In this document: piece by piece, positions 34,700 to 42,820 of the stretch
Layout of the letters: each line of letters opens with the position of its first letter
How positions within the stretch are numbered: position 1 is the stretch's first letter
Assembly: GCF_006337165.1 (NCBI RefSeq)
Contig: NZ_CP040896.1
Span: 4,898,001-4,962,000, forward strand
Length of the DNA: 64,000 nucleotides
From: Hymenobacter jejuensis
GTDB taxonomy: Bacteria; Bacteroidota; Bacteroidia; Cytophagales; Hymenobacteraceae
Reading direction: 5' to 3'
Translations under genes and position numbers: made by a program
Notes under the pieces: generated by a model
What the model saw: the letters and a program-made list of their open reading frames with translations, nothing else
The model's database searches: none
Told to the model about the DNA's origin: nothing

Positions 34700-35074
34700 A
34701 TGCTGATTACCTCTCCCTTACTTTACAAAGAAGCACTGCGGCGCCTCGATGAGCTCACCAGCGACAGAACAAGCCAGCAGGGAGACCCAGATCAATCTAT
34801 TGATATTCAGCATCTTACATCAGAAATCGAGGCTTATGAAGCCCGCCTACAGCTGCTACCCCTTCCGATGTTGCCCACTACCTTAGCCGATATGATCGAG
34901 CTGAAGCGCCAGCAGTTGCAACTGAAGCAGAAAGAATTGGCACAACTGCTGGAAGTACCGGCAGGTCGCCTGTCGCAAATCCTAAGTGGCAAGCGTCGAG
35001 TTACCCTCGATTTAGCCAAAAAGCTTTACGAACGGTTGGGCATTAGCCCCGAATTCATTCTCAAAACTGCTTAG
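34700..35074 (+). CDS. HigA-like helix-turn-helix regulator (orphan antitoxin type)
   Basis: DNA-binding protein of 124 residues. An N-terminal helical part (LYKEALRRLDELTSD, SEIEAYEARLQLLPLP) and a C-terminal XRE/Cro-type helix-turn-helix (KQKELAQLLEVPAGRLSQILSGKRRVTLDLAKKL, LGISPEFIL). This layout is that of the COG5499 HigA antitoxins, which normally follow a HigB toxin gene; none is visible upstream. The ATG at 34700 is chosen because the one at 34649 overlaps the putative -7 box. It probably represses itself through the inverted repeat at 34606-34630. Confidence 0.8.
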   Translation: MLITSPLLYKEALRRLDELTSDRTSQQGDPDQSIDIQHLTSEIEAYEARLQLLPLPMLPTTLADMIELKRQQLQLKQKELAQLLEVPAGRLSQILSGKRRVTLDLAKKLYERLGISPEFILKTA

Positions 35075-35122
35075 GATTTGGGCTTATAAAGGCTTTGTTT
35101 TTACAAAACGCAGAAATCTTCC

Positions 35123-35130
35123 TACTTTTG
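35123..35130 (+). promoter_or_regulatory. Bacteroidota -7 promoter box for yceD-rpmF operon
   Basis: TACTTTTG, a perfect TAnnTTTG match, with TTTG at 35094-35097 as a possible (widely spaced) -33 element. It lies 22 bases before the GTG start of yceD and shows that the in-frame ATG at 35095 is upstream of the transcript. Confidence 0.55.
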
Positions 35131-35151
35131 CCCCCTGCTATTAACCCAACC

Positions 35152-35682
35152 GTGAAAAAGGACGCACAATTCGATTTGGCAATTGCCAAACTAGCCTTCA
35201 AAACGCATCATTTTGCGTTTGAGCTGGGGCGTGCTTTTTTTGAGCAGTTCGACCAAAGCTTAATCCAGGAGGGTGATCTTCATGCGGATCTTGATCTGAC
35301 AAAAACCGACCGCCTGTTGACGCTTGATTTTCACATCAAGGGTACCGTGCGCCTTACCTGCGATCGTAGCTTGGAAGAATTCGACCAACCGATTGACGTG
35401 CAGCACCAACTGCTTGTGCGCTACGGCGATCAGGACCTGGAGCTGGACGAAGATGTGTTCCAAATCACGCCTGATACCCAGACGCTTCCTGTTGCTCAGC
35501 ATTTGTTCGACTACATCGGGCTTGCAATTCCGATGAAGAAGTTACACCCACGTTTCCAGAACGAACCGGACGAAAATCCAGAGGCGGATAGCAAGCTTAT
35601 TTTTTCTACCCGCAGCGATGCGGATGAAAACGACGATGAGCCTTCCGACCCACGTTGGGATGCGTTACGCAACCTCAACTAG
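35152..35682 (+). CDS. YceD/DUF177 family protein
   Basis: Protein of 176 residues starting with GTG (35152), chosen because the promoter box at 35123-35130 lies after the only upstream ATG. Central segment RLTCDRSLEEFDQPIDV matches the DUF177 core (usually CxR-CL), and the acidic C-terminus (DADENDDEPSDPRWDALRNL) is typical: relatives end in DPRWAKLKKL. YceD is nearly always encoded directly upstream of rpmF, as here, and has been linked to 23S rRNA accumulation and ribosome assembly. Only one Cys of the usual pair is seen. Confidence 0.85.
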   Translation: MKKDAQFDLAIAKLAFKTHHFAFELGRAFFEQFDQSLIQEGDLHADLDLTKTDRLLTLDFHIKGTVRLTCDRSLEEFDQPIDVQHQLLVRYGDQDLELDEDVFQITPDTQTLPVAQHLFDYIGLAIPMKKLHPRFQNEPDENPEADSKLIFSTRSDADENDDEPSDPRWDALRNLN

Positions 35683-35729
35683 GTTCTCAATTCAATAAAT
35701 TCAACACTCATAATACGTAATTTCCAATC

Positions 35730-35951
35730 ATGGCACATCCTAAGCGCCGCACCTCCAAAACCCGTCGCGACAAGCGTCGCACCCACGACAAGCTCACTCC
35801 GAAAGCAATCACTATTTGCCAAAATACTGGTGAGCTTCACCTGCGTCACAAGGCTTATGTAGTAGATGGTGATCTATATCTGCACGGCAAAGTAGCGATT
35901 AAAGATTACGCTCCAGTAGCCGCTGCCGCGACTTCTACCGACGAGGAATAA
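35730..35951 (+). CDS. rpmF: 50S ribosomal protein L32, zinc-free form
   Basis: Ribosomal protein of 73 residues: [20 protein letters not shown] is the canonical L32 start. The zinc ribbon is gone: where CxxC...CxxC is expected the sequence has [18 protein letters not shown], with a single Cys, so this is a C-minus paralogue that does not need zinc. Forms the usual block yceD-rpmF-plsX-fabH. Confidence 0.95.
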   Translation: MAHPKRRTSKTRRDKRRTHDKLTPKAITICQNTGELHLRHKAYVVDGDLYLHGKVAIKDYAPVAAAATSTDEE

Positions 35952-36024
35952 CCTATTTCTGCCTCGTCTAGCCGGCGAATAGCCGGCCTGCCTTCCCGAC
36001 CTTATACCTCTTGAACTTTCGTAC

Positions 36025-36966
36025 ATGAAGATAGCCCTGGACGCAATGGGGGGCGATTTTGCTCCTCAGGCTGCTGTCGATGGCGCTGTGCTGGCAGCTG
36101 AAAAGCTGGACGGCAAAGCTCAGATTGTGCTTATCGGCCAGGAAGAAGCCGTGCGGCCCTTGCTTGAACAACACGGACCGGCGGCTGCTAGCCTTATTCT
36201 CATCCCCGCATCGCAGGTGATCGAGATGGGCGAGCACCCAGCCAAAGCCTATCAGCAGAAGCAGGATTCCAGTATTGCTGTAGGCTATCGCATGCTGCAC
36301 GCTGGAGAATTGGATGCCTTCTGCTCAGCAGGCAGCACGGGAGCCATGTTGGTCGGTGCAATGTTTAGCGTAAAAGCTGTGCCGGGTGTACTGCGTCCGG
36401 CCATTGCTAATTTTGTTCCGAAGATGCATGGCGGATACGGCATTCTGTTGGACGTAGGTGCCAATGCCGAATGCAAACCCGAAATGCTGGAGCAATTTGG
36501 CGAGCTCGGCTCTTTGTATGCTCAATACGTTTTGGGCATTAACGAGCCGAAAGTAGGCCTCATGAACTTGGGGGAAGAGGAAGGCAAGGGTACAGTCCTT
36601 ACTCAGGCTGCCCATCAATTATTAAAGGTGAACCCGCACATCAATTTTGTGGGTAACATCGAGGGCCGCGACCTGTTCAATTCCAAAGCTGACGTTATTG
36701 TCTGCGACGGATATACTGGCAACGTCGTGCTGAAATTAGCTGAGTCGATCTATGATATTCTGGTCGAGAAGCAGATGCACGATCCGTTCTTCGATAAATT
36801 TAACTACGAAGCCATTGGAGGCAGCCCAATCTTGGGCATCAACGACAATGCCATTATTGGTCATGGTGTAAGTACTCCATTTGCTATCTGCAACATGCTG
36901 CTGCAAGGCTATCAAATGGCCGAATCAGGCATCTCCGACCAAATAAAAAGCACATTCAAGTCCTAG
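36025..36966 (+). CDS. plsX: phosphate acyltransferase PlsX
   Basis: Enzyme of 313 residues that makes acyl-phosphate from acyl-ACP, the first step of phospholipid synthesis in most bacteria. N-terminus MKIALDAMGGDFAPQAAVDGA is canonical, with VIEMGEHPAKAYQQK, SAGSTGAMLVGAMF and CDGYTGNVVLKLAES. Peripheral membrane protein. A terminator sits between it and fabH. Confidence 0.96.
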   Translation: MKIALDAMGGDFAPQAAVDGAVLAAEKLDGKAQIVLIGQEEAVRPLLEQHGPAAASLILIPASQVIEMGEHPAKAYQQKQDSSIAVGYRMLHAGELDAFCSAGSTGAMLVGAMFSVKAVPGVLRPAIANFVPKMHGGYGILLDVGANAECKPEMLEQFGELGSLYAQYVLGINEPKVGLMNLGEEEGKGTVLTQAAHQLLKVNPHINFVGNIEGRDLFNSKADVIVCDGYTGNVVLKLAESIYDILVEKQMHDPFFDKFNYEAIGGSPILGINDNAIIGHGVSTPFAICNMLLQGYQMAESGISDQIKSTFKS

Positions 36967-36970
36967 CGAC

Positions 36971-36998
36971 TAAGTCCGGCTCAGGCCGGACTTTTTTT
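36971..36998 (+). terminator. terminator between plsX and fabH
   Basis: AAGTCCGGC at 36972-36980, loop TCAG, GCCGGACTT at 36985-36993, then a run of seven T. Located six bases after the plsX stop and 24 before the fabH ATG. Confidence 0.8.
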
Positions 36999-37021
36999 GC
37001 CGCGTTTTTCCGTCCTTTTCA

Positions 37022-38035
37022 ATGAAAGTTACCGCCGCAATCACCGGAGTGGGCTCTTATGTGCCTGACTACGTGCTTACTAACAAAGAACTCGAAACGA
37101 TGGTGGACACCACCGACGAGTGGATTTTGAGTAGAACCGGCATTCAGGAAAGGCGAATTTTAAAAGGAGAAAACCAAGGCACCTCCGTTATGGGCGTGCG
37201 GGCGGTGCAGCAATTGCTGGAGAAAACCGGTACCCGTGCCGACGAAATTGACCTGATTATTTGCGCAACCACTACGCCAGATCTAGTATTTCCAGCCACC
37301 GCCAATATTATTTCTGCTGCTGTAGGTGCTACCAAAGCATTTAGCTTTGATATGCAAGCCGCCTGTTCGGGCTTTATGTTTGCCCTCGCGACGGGCGCTC
37401 AGTTTATCCAAACCGGCGCATACAAAAAAGTCGTAATCGTAGGTGCCGATAAAATGTCGAGCATCATAGATTACACCGATCGCTCCACTTGCATCATTTT
37501 CGGCGATGGGGCCGGCGCTGTGCTGCTTGAACCCAACACAGAAGGATTTGGCTTGCTCGACCAGCAGCTTTGCTCGGATGGCAACGGGGAGGCTTTTCTG
37601 CATCAGAAAGCGGGAGGTAGCCGCCGCCCTCCGTCAGTTGAGACTGTGGCGAATCGGGAACACTACGTTTACCAGGAAGGCGCTACAGTCTTCAAGTTTG
37701 CGGTAAAGAACATGGCCGATGTTGCAGCACAGGTCATGGAACGTAACCACTTGACTAACAATGATGTAGCTTGGCTCGTGCCGCACCAGGCAAACCGCCG
37801 CATTATCGACGCTACTGCTAACCGAATGGGCGTAGGTCCGGAGAAAGTGATGCTCAATATTCACCGTTACGGCAACACGACCAACGGCACTATTCCGCTC
37901 TGCCTTGCTGACTACGAATCGCAACTGCGCAAGGGTGACAACGTAATAATCGCAGCTTTTGGTGGCGGTTTTACGTGGGGTTCGCTCTACCTGAAGTGGG
38001 CTTACGATCCCAAACCCGTTTCCGAACTGGTTTAA
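37022..38035 (+). CDS. fabH: 3-oxoacyl-ACP synthase III
   Basis: Condensing enzyme of 337 residues that starts fatty-acid synthesis from acyl-CoA and malonyl-ACP. Catalytic triad visible: Cys115 in [10 protein letters not shown], His in [10 protein letters not shown], Asn in [10 protein letters not shown]. In this phylum it often prefers branched short acyl-CoA. It follows plsX after a terminator, so it probably also has its own promoter or depends on read-through. Confidence 0.96.
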   Translation: MKVTAAITGVGSYVPDYVLTNKELETMVDTTDEWILSRTGIQERRILKGENQGTSVMGVRAVQQLLEKTGTRADEIDLIICATTTPDLVFPATANIISAAVGATKAFSFDMQAACSGFMFALATGAQFIQTGAYKKVVIVGADKMSSIIDYTDRSTCIIFGDGAGAVLLEPNTEGFGLLDQQLCSDGNGEAFLHQKAGGSRRPPSVETVANREHYVYQEGATVFKFAVKNMADVAAQVMERNHLTNNDVAWLVPHQANRRIIDATANRMGVGPEKVMLNIHRYGNTTNGTIPLCLADYESQLRKGDNVIIAAFGGGFTWGSLYLKWAYDPKPVSELV

Positions 38036-38061
38036 GTAGCCTGCTAAACGCGGAAATCTCC

Positions 38062-38069
38062 TATACTTG
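38062..38069 (+). promoter_or_regulatory. possible -7 promoter box for efp
   Basis: TATACTTG, one mismatch from TAnnTTTG, in the 171-base gap before efp. It would give a leader of about 130 bases that contains two overlapping inverted repeats (12-bp arms 38101-38112 and 38169-38180; 11-bp arms 38092-38102 and 38165-38175). Confidence 0.35.
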
Positions 38070-38206
38070 CACTCCCGACGTGCCGCTTGGTAATTCTGAG
38101 TTATGAATTCTGAAGTTTGAATTGCCAGCTTTGTTGAAGCGGCTCTTCGTACTGTTCAGGTCACAACTCAGAATTCATAATTTATAATCCAGAATTCCCA
38201 CAAAAA

Positions 38207-38770
38207 ATGGCCACCACCGCAGATTTTCGCAACGGTCTGGTACTTGAGTACAACAACGACCTGTACGTTATCACTGAATTTCAGCACGTAAAGCCGGGCA
38301 AAGGTCCCGCTTTCGTTCGCACGAAGCTTCGTAATATCAAAACCGGCAAGGTGCTCGACAACACCTTCAATGCAGGCGTGAAAGTTACCACTGCTCGTGT
38401 GGAGCAACGTCCGCATCAATACCTGTTCCGCGACGACTATGGCTTTACGTTCATGGACAACGCGACGTTTGAGCAAGTGGTGCTTCCCGAAGCGATGGTT
38501 CCGTTCGCTGACCTGATGAAGGAAGGCCAGGAAGCGACAATATTATTTCACGCCGAAACGGAACAGCCCCTGACGGCCGAATTACCCACGACGGTAGAAT
38601 TGATTGTGACGTACACTGAGCCCGGTTTGCGCGGCGATACGGCCACGAACACCTTAAAGCCGGCAACGGTAGAAACCGGCGCCCGTATTCAGGTTCCGCT
38701 ATTCATTGAGCAAGACCAGAAAATTCGCGTCGATACGCGCGATTACTCCTATGTCGAAAGAGTCAAATAA
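38207..38770 (+). CDS. efp: translation elongation factor P
   Basis: Protein of 187 residues in three beta-barrel domains that relieves ribosome stalling at proline runs. The loop that reaches the peptidyl-transfer centre is [12 protein letters not shown] with Lys32 at the tip, the residue modified in other bacteria; no modification gene is in the window. C-terminal signature LPTTVELIV and [17 protein letters not shown] is intact. Continues directly into accB. Confidence 0.96.
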   Translation: MATTADFRNGLVLEYNNDLYVITEFQHVKPGKGPAFVRTKLRNIKTGKVLDNTFNAGVKVTTARVEQRPHQYLFRDDYGFTFMDNATFEQVVLPEAMVPFADLMKEGQEATILFHAETEQPLTAELPTTVELIVTYTEPGLRGDTATNTLKPATVETGARIQVPLFIEQDQKIRVDTRDYSYVERVK

Positions 38771-38801
38771 GCAGTTGCCGCCAAAGCCTTCCGCCGCCGC
38801 C

Positions 38802-39293
38802 ATGAAAGCCAAAGAACTTCAGGAACTACTCGATTTCATTGCCAAATCGGGCTTGAACAAAGTCAACATTGAAACCGAAGAGTTCAAGATCTCGGTGCAA
38901 CGTGAGCCCAGTTACAAACCCATAATTGGTTCCGTGTCGGCTGCTCCGGCTCCGGCCCCTGTAGCAGCGGCCCCAGCACCTGCTCCGGCGGCTGCCCCAA
39001 CCCAGGCGACACCCGCTTCGGCTCCGGCCCCAGAAGCTGCAGCCAGCAGCAACTACCAGCCCTTGAAAGCACCGATGATCGGCACTTTCTATCGCAGCAA
39101 CAGCCCCGACAACCCTCCTTTCGTGAGCGTTGGCGACATGGTGGAGAAAGGTCAGGTTATCTGCATCATCGAAGCCATGAAGCTGTTCAATGAAATTGAA
39201 GCTGAATCGTCGGGGCGCGTAGTGAAGGTATTGGTAGAGAACTCTACGCCCGTGGAGTACGACCAGCCGTTGTTTCTCATCGAACCGATGTAA
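38802..39293 (+). CDS. accB: biotin carboxyl carrier protein of acetyl-CoA carboxylase
   Basis: Protein of 163 residues: N-terminal helix [20 protein letters not shown], a Pro/Ala-rich flexible linker (about residues 45-80), and a C-terminal biotinyl domain with biotin-accepting Lys in [14 protein letters not shown]. Carries CO2 from biotin carboxylase to the carboxyltransferase. An ATG at 38751, overlapping the end of efp by 20 bases, is also in frame and would add 17 residues; I prefer 38802 because it gives the family N-terminus. Confidence 0.92.
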   Translation: MKAKELQELLDFIAKSGLNKVNIETEEFKISVQREPSYKPIIGSVSAAPAPAPVAAAPAPAPAAAPTQATPASAPAPEAAASSNYQPLKAPMIGTFYRSNSPDNPPFVSVGDMVEKGQVICIIEAMKLFNEIEAESSGRVVKVLVENSTPVEYDQPLFLIEPM

Positions 39294-39428
39294 TATCCAG
39301 GGTCTTAGGGTCTTGGAATCTTGGGGATTCAGAATGCTTGAATAAAGCAAGTCTGGCGCCGGGGTTCCAAGACCTTTCTTCTTTCCTCTAATCACCTGAG
39401 ACCCTTCTTTCCAAGATCCCACCACATC

Positions 39429-40772
39429 ATGTTTAAGAAAATACTGATTGCCAATCGGGGTGAGATTGCTTTGCGCATCATCCGTACCTGCAAGGAAATG
39501 GGCATCAAGACGGTAGCCGTTTATTCGACTGCCGACAAGGAGAGCTTGCACGTGCGCTTCGCCGACGAAGCCGTGTGCATTGGCCCGCCACCCAGCGCAC
39601 AGTCCTACCTGAACATCCCGACCCTGATCGCGGCCGCTGAAATTACCAATGCCGATGCCATTCACCCCGGCTATGGCTTCCTGTCAGAAAACGCTGAATT
39701 CTCGCGTATCTGCCAAGAAAACGGCATTAAGTTTATTGGTGCCTCGCCAGAAATGATCAACTCCATGGGCGATAAGGCTTCGGCTAAAGCAACCATGAAA
39801 AAGGCCGGCGTCCCGACCATTCCAGGCTCTGAAGGCTTGATCGACTCCTTTCAGGATGCGTTAAAAATTGCGCACAAGATCAAGTATCCTATCATTTTGA
39901 AAGCAACAGCCGGCGGCGGCGGACGTGGCATGCGCGTTGCCCGCACCGACGAAGAGCTGGAAAAAGGATGGAACGACGCACGTGCTGAAGCCAAAGCCGC
40001 TTTCGGCAACGATGGCATCTACCTGGAGAAGTTTGTCGAAGAGCCGCGCCACATCGAGATCCAGATTGTGGGCGACCAATACGGCCGTGCCGCGCACCTT
40101 TCCGAGCGCGATTGCAGCATTCAACGTCGGCACCAGAAGCTGGTAGAAGAAGCGCCTTCGCCTTTCGTCACGGAAGAACTGCGGGAGAAGATGGGCAAAG
40201 CTGCTGTAGCAGGTGCCAAGTCCATCGGTTACGAAGGCGTAGGCACTATTGAATTTCTAGTGGATAAAAACCGGGATTTCTACTTCATGGAGATGAACAC
40301 ACGCATCCAGGTAGAACACCCTGTTACTGAGGAGATTATCAATTACGATCTCATCAAAGAGCAAATCAAAGTCGCGGCTGGTGTGCCGATTTCGGGTAAT
40401 AATTACGGCCCGAAGATGCACGCCATGGAATGCCGTATTAACGCCGAAGACCCCAGCAACGGCTTCCGCCCCTCCCCCGGCAAGATCACGGTGTTGCACA
40501 TCCCAGGGGGCCACGGCGTGCGCGTCGATACGCATGTGTACGCGGGCTACACCATCCCGCCAAATTACGACTCGATGATTGCCAAGCTCATTACCGTGGC
40601 GCAAACCCGGGAAGAGTGCATCGTGAAAATGAAGCGTGCCCTGAGCGAATTTGTGGTAGAAGGCGTAAAAACAACCATTCCCTTCCACTTGGCATTGATG
40701 GACAACCAGAACTTCCGGGAAGGCAATTTCACCACTGCTTTCCTAGATACCTTCGACTTTTCAGAACTGTAA
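39429..40772 (+). CDS. accC: biotin carboxylase subunit of acetyl-CoA carboxylase
   Basis: ATP-grasp enzyme of 447 residues that carboxylates biotin on AccB. Motifs: [35 protein letters not shown], the glycine-rich loop [32 protein letters not shown], and active-site [16 protein letters not shown]. Separated from accB by 135 bases that contain an inverted repeat (GGTCTTGGAA at 39309-39318 with its complement at 39365-39374). Ends in a large palindromic terminator. Confidence 0.97.
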   Translation: MFKKILIANRGEIALRIIRTCKEMGIKTVAVYSTADKESLHVRFADEAVCIGPPPSAQSYLNIPTLIAAAEITNADAIHPGYGFLSENAEFSRICQENGIKFIGASPEMINSMGDKASAKATMKKAGVPTIPGSEGLIDSFQDALKIAHKIKYPIILKATAGGGGRGMRVARTDEELEKGWNDARAEAKAAFGNDGIYLEKFVEEPRHIEIQIVGDQYGRAAHLSERDCSIQRRHQKLVEEAPSPFVTEELREKMGKAAVAGAKSIGYEGVGTIEFLVDKNRDFYFMEMNTRIQVEHPVTEEIINYDLIKEQIKVAAGVPISGNNYGPKMHAMECRINAEDPSNGFRPSPGKITVLHIPGGHGVRVDTHVYAGYTIPPNYDSMIAKLITVAQTREECIVKMKRALSEFVVEGVKTTIPFHLALMDNQNFREGNFTTAFLDTFDFSEL

Positions 40773-40788
40773 AATCTGGTTTCTCATA

Positions 40789-40840
40789 GAAGGCAACTAA
40801 AAAAGGCTGGCGATATCGCCAGCCTTTTTTAGTTGCCTTC
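40789..40840. terminator. 52-bp perfect palindrome, bidirectional terminator
   Basis: The left half 40789-40814 is the exact reverse complement of the right half 40815-40840 with no loop. A-run and T-run flank the GC stem (AAAAAAGGCTGGCGAT), so it can stop accC from the left and the DUF3109 gene from the right. The last codons and stop of the DUF3109 gene lie inside it. Confidence 0.85.
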
Positions 40841-41407
40841 CGGAATCGTAGTTTCTATTTCCTGAACTAGCTCGCCGTACCATTCTTCACCGTATTTGCG
40901 AATAAGGGGCTCTTTTAGAAACTGATAAATCCGCACGCCTAGGGTGGCGCCAAAAGAGCAGGCAGGATTACAGATGTTCCAGCGGTCGTAATTCAGGGCA
41001 TCGAAGCCGTCGTACTTACTAATCCGAATTGGATACAAATGGCAGCTGATCGGCTTCTTGAAGGAGGTAGCCCCTGCTAAGTACGCTTGTTCGATGCCGC
41101 ACTTCAGGATGCCGCGCTCGTCGTAGAGCGCATACGCACACTCACGATCATTGATGGTAGTAGTGCTGTAGTCGTCCTCCCAATCCTTGATGTAAAGACC
41201 TTGTTGCTCAATGGCTTGACGGCCGGCATCGGTAAGAAAAGGCTTGATATTTTCGTATTCTCTTTCCAGAATCTGAAGCTCCGCTTCTTCCAGCGGGGCG
41301 CCCAAATCGCCTTCTACGCAGCAGGCGCCTTTGCAGGCTTCCAAGTTGCAGACGAAGAAGTTATCGCGAATGTCGTCGGAGATGACGGTATTTTGAATGA
41401 TAATCAT
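40829..41407 (-). CDS. DUF3109 family cysteine-rich protein
   Basis: Protein of 192 residues conserved in Bacteroidota. It has many cysteines in paired motifs: [11 protein letters not shown] near the N-terminus, [21 protein letters not shown] and ICNPACSFG, which suggest an iron-sulfur cluster or zinc site of the YkgJ/Fe-S type. Function unknown. Its stop codon lies inside a 52-bp palindrome. A -7 box (41430-41437) precedes it. Confidence 0.87.
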   Translation of the reverse strand: MIIIQNTVISDDIRDNFFVCNLEACKGACCVEGDLGAPLEEAELQILEREYENIKPFLTDAGRQAIEQQGLYIKDWEDDYSTTTINDRECAYALYDERGILKCGIEQAYLAGATSFKKPISCHLYPIRISKYDGFDALNYDRWNICNPACSFGATLGVRIYQFLKEPLIRKYGEEWYGELVQEIETTIPEGN

Positions 41408-41429
41408 GGGGTTGCAACAAAGCGGACCG

Positions 41430-41437
41430 CAAAGATA
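41430..41437 (-). promoter_or_regulatory. Bacteroidota -7 promoter box for DUF3109 gene
   Basis: Minus-strand TATCTTTG, a perfect TAnnTTTG match, 22 bases ahead of the ATG at 41407. Confidence 0.5.
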
Positions 41438-41466
41438 TTCATTAGTTTTAGCACTTTCACAATTAC

Positions 41467-41485
41467 CTGACTATCACGTATTTAC
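41467..41485 (-). repeat. recurring 3'-end element, degenerate copy
   Basis: CTGACTATCAC followed by GTATTTAC; the TTA within it is the stop codon of the glycosyltransferase gene at 41482, the same arrangement as at 10657 and 21656. Confidence 0.4.
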
Positions 41486-42648
41486 AGAATGCTATAAATT
41501 ATCGCTTCTGTAAGCTCGCATTGGCGGTGGTGCGAATACTTCCGTTGAGCCTCGCGCTGAGCCAATTGCGCAATTTGGTGAGCTTGTTCGGGGTCATGTA
41601 TGTAGCGGGCAACGCACTGCGCGCACGCCTGCAAATCGCGCGGCGGATACAGCAACCCGGTTATTTCATCTTGTATAATTTCGGTAGTACCACCAGAACG
41701 CGTCGCTACTACTGGCCGTGCCGAAGCCATGGCTTCGATGGTAACCATGCCGTAGGTTTCGTTGGCCGAGGCTAGCACAAATACATCGATAGCCTGAAAA
41801 AACACTTCGGCATGTTCGCTAAATGGCCGAAAATGAACTACTTGCGCAAGATCCAACTCCTGTACCTGCTGCTGTAAGGCGTTCCAGTAAGCATCGCCTT
41901 CGTTTTTAGTTGGCTCGCCCATAATCACCAGCTCCACCGGAAGTTTATTTTCCGTGCGCAAGTGGTGCAGCACACTCACTACAAAATCCTGGCCCTTACC
42001 AGCATCGATACGGCCCAGAATGCCCAACAGTGGCGTTTGAGCGGGTAATTGCAGTTGCTGCCGCGCCGCTACGGTTGTCACGCCGGGGCTAACAAAACGG
42101 TCTAGATTAATGCCAATCGGCACTACATAAACGCGGTCGGGATTGAAGCGCGTTTTGGATTCTACTTCGGCAGCCAACAAATTCAGGGGTGAAAGCCACG
42201 CATCCAGCGCCATGAAGCGTAGCGAATGCACTACATCCCGCTTAGGCGGCCCCAGCTGCATATGTTGTTGATAGATAAGCTTTAAGCTTTTACCTAGGCG
42301 CAGCTTGGTTAAGCTTACCAAATCCATTTCCCGGTTTTGGGTGAGGATAAGCACCGGAATTTGAAGCCGTTTTAGGTTGTGGGCGAGCCAGCGGGCACCT
42401 GTAACATCGAAGTATTTGCGGTGGCGCGCGGTGCTCACACACGCAATGCCTTGGTGTTGCGCACCTTGGTGCAAGGGCGAATTGGTGAGGACAAAAAGTG
42501 TAAGGTTCCAGCCCCGCTCCCGTAGCCAGCCCGCAAACTTTAACGTGTTCATTTCCAGTCCGCCGAAGCTGCGCGAAAGACATAAAATACCGAGATTAGG
42601 CTTCGTTGCACCAGAAAAGGCGGAAACGTGTTCTGTACTTGAAATCAT
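41482..42648 (-). CDS. family 4 glycosyltransferase (GT-B)
   Basis: Retaining glycosyltransferase of 388 residues. N-terminal domain LGILCLSRSFGGLEMNTLKFA with acceptor-side glycine loop, C-terminal donor domain beginning LLGILGRIDAGKGQDFVV and the E-x7-E motif region VLASANETYGMVTIEAMASARPVVAT. No membrane helix; likely works on a lipid-linked or lipopolysaccharide acceptor at the inner face of the membrane. It stands alone and is divergent from the helicase gene. Confidence 0.88.
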   Translation of the reverse strand: MISSTEHVSAFSGATKPNLGILCLSRSFGGLEMNTLKFAGWLRERGWNLTLFVLTNSPLHQGAQHQGIACVSTARHRKYFDVTGARWLAHNLKRLQIPVLILTQNREMDLVSLTKLRLGKSLKLIYQQHMQLGPPKRDVVHSLRFMALDAWLSPLNLLAAEVESKTRFNPDRVYVVPIGINLDRFVSPGVTTVAARQQLQLPAQTPLLGILGRIDAGKGQDFVVSVLHHLRTENKLPVELVIMGEPTKNEGDAYWNALQQQVQELDLAQVVHFRPFSEHAEVFFQAIDVFVLASANETYGMVTIEAMASARPVVATRSGGTTEIIQDEITGLLYPPRDLQACAQCVARYIHDPEQAHQIAQLAQREAQRKYSHHRQCELTEAIIYSIL

Positions 42649-42792
42649 GAGGTGCTCTCCGGCTGAAGTCCGCAGAGCCGGCCATTAGGTGTCGCAACGG
42701 TCGATATATAGACTATTGCACCTGCCTTGACTGGCTTCTGTGGGAAATGATGCGGCGAAGATACAATCGCTCGTTTCGCCGGTCGAAAGCCC

Positions 42793-42800
42793 TACCTTTG
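42793..42800 (+). promoter_or_regulatory. Bacteroidota -7 promoter box for uvrD-type helicase
   Basis: TACCTTTG, a perfect TAnnTTTG match, 20 bases before the ATG at 42821. It argues against the ATG at 42740, which would lie upstream of the transcript. Confidence 0.55.
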
Positions 42801-42820
42801 TTGTTCGATTATTTGCGCTA

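Noticed and set aside
38826-39665. Antisense open frame of 279 codons over accB and accC
   Set aside because: It spans two well-supported genes and an intergenic gap, and the sequence is low-complexity Gly/Arg/Ser without a motif.
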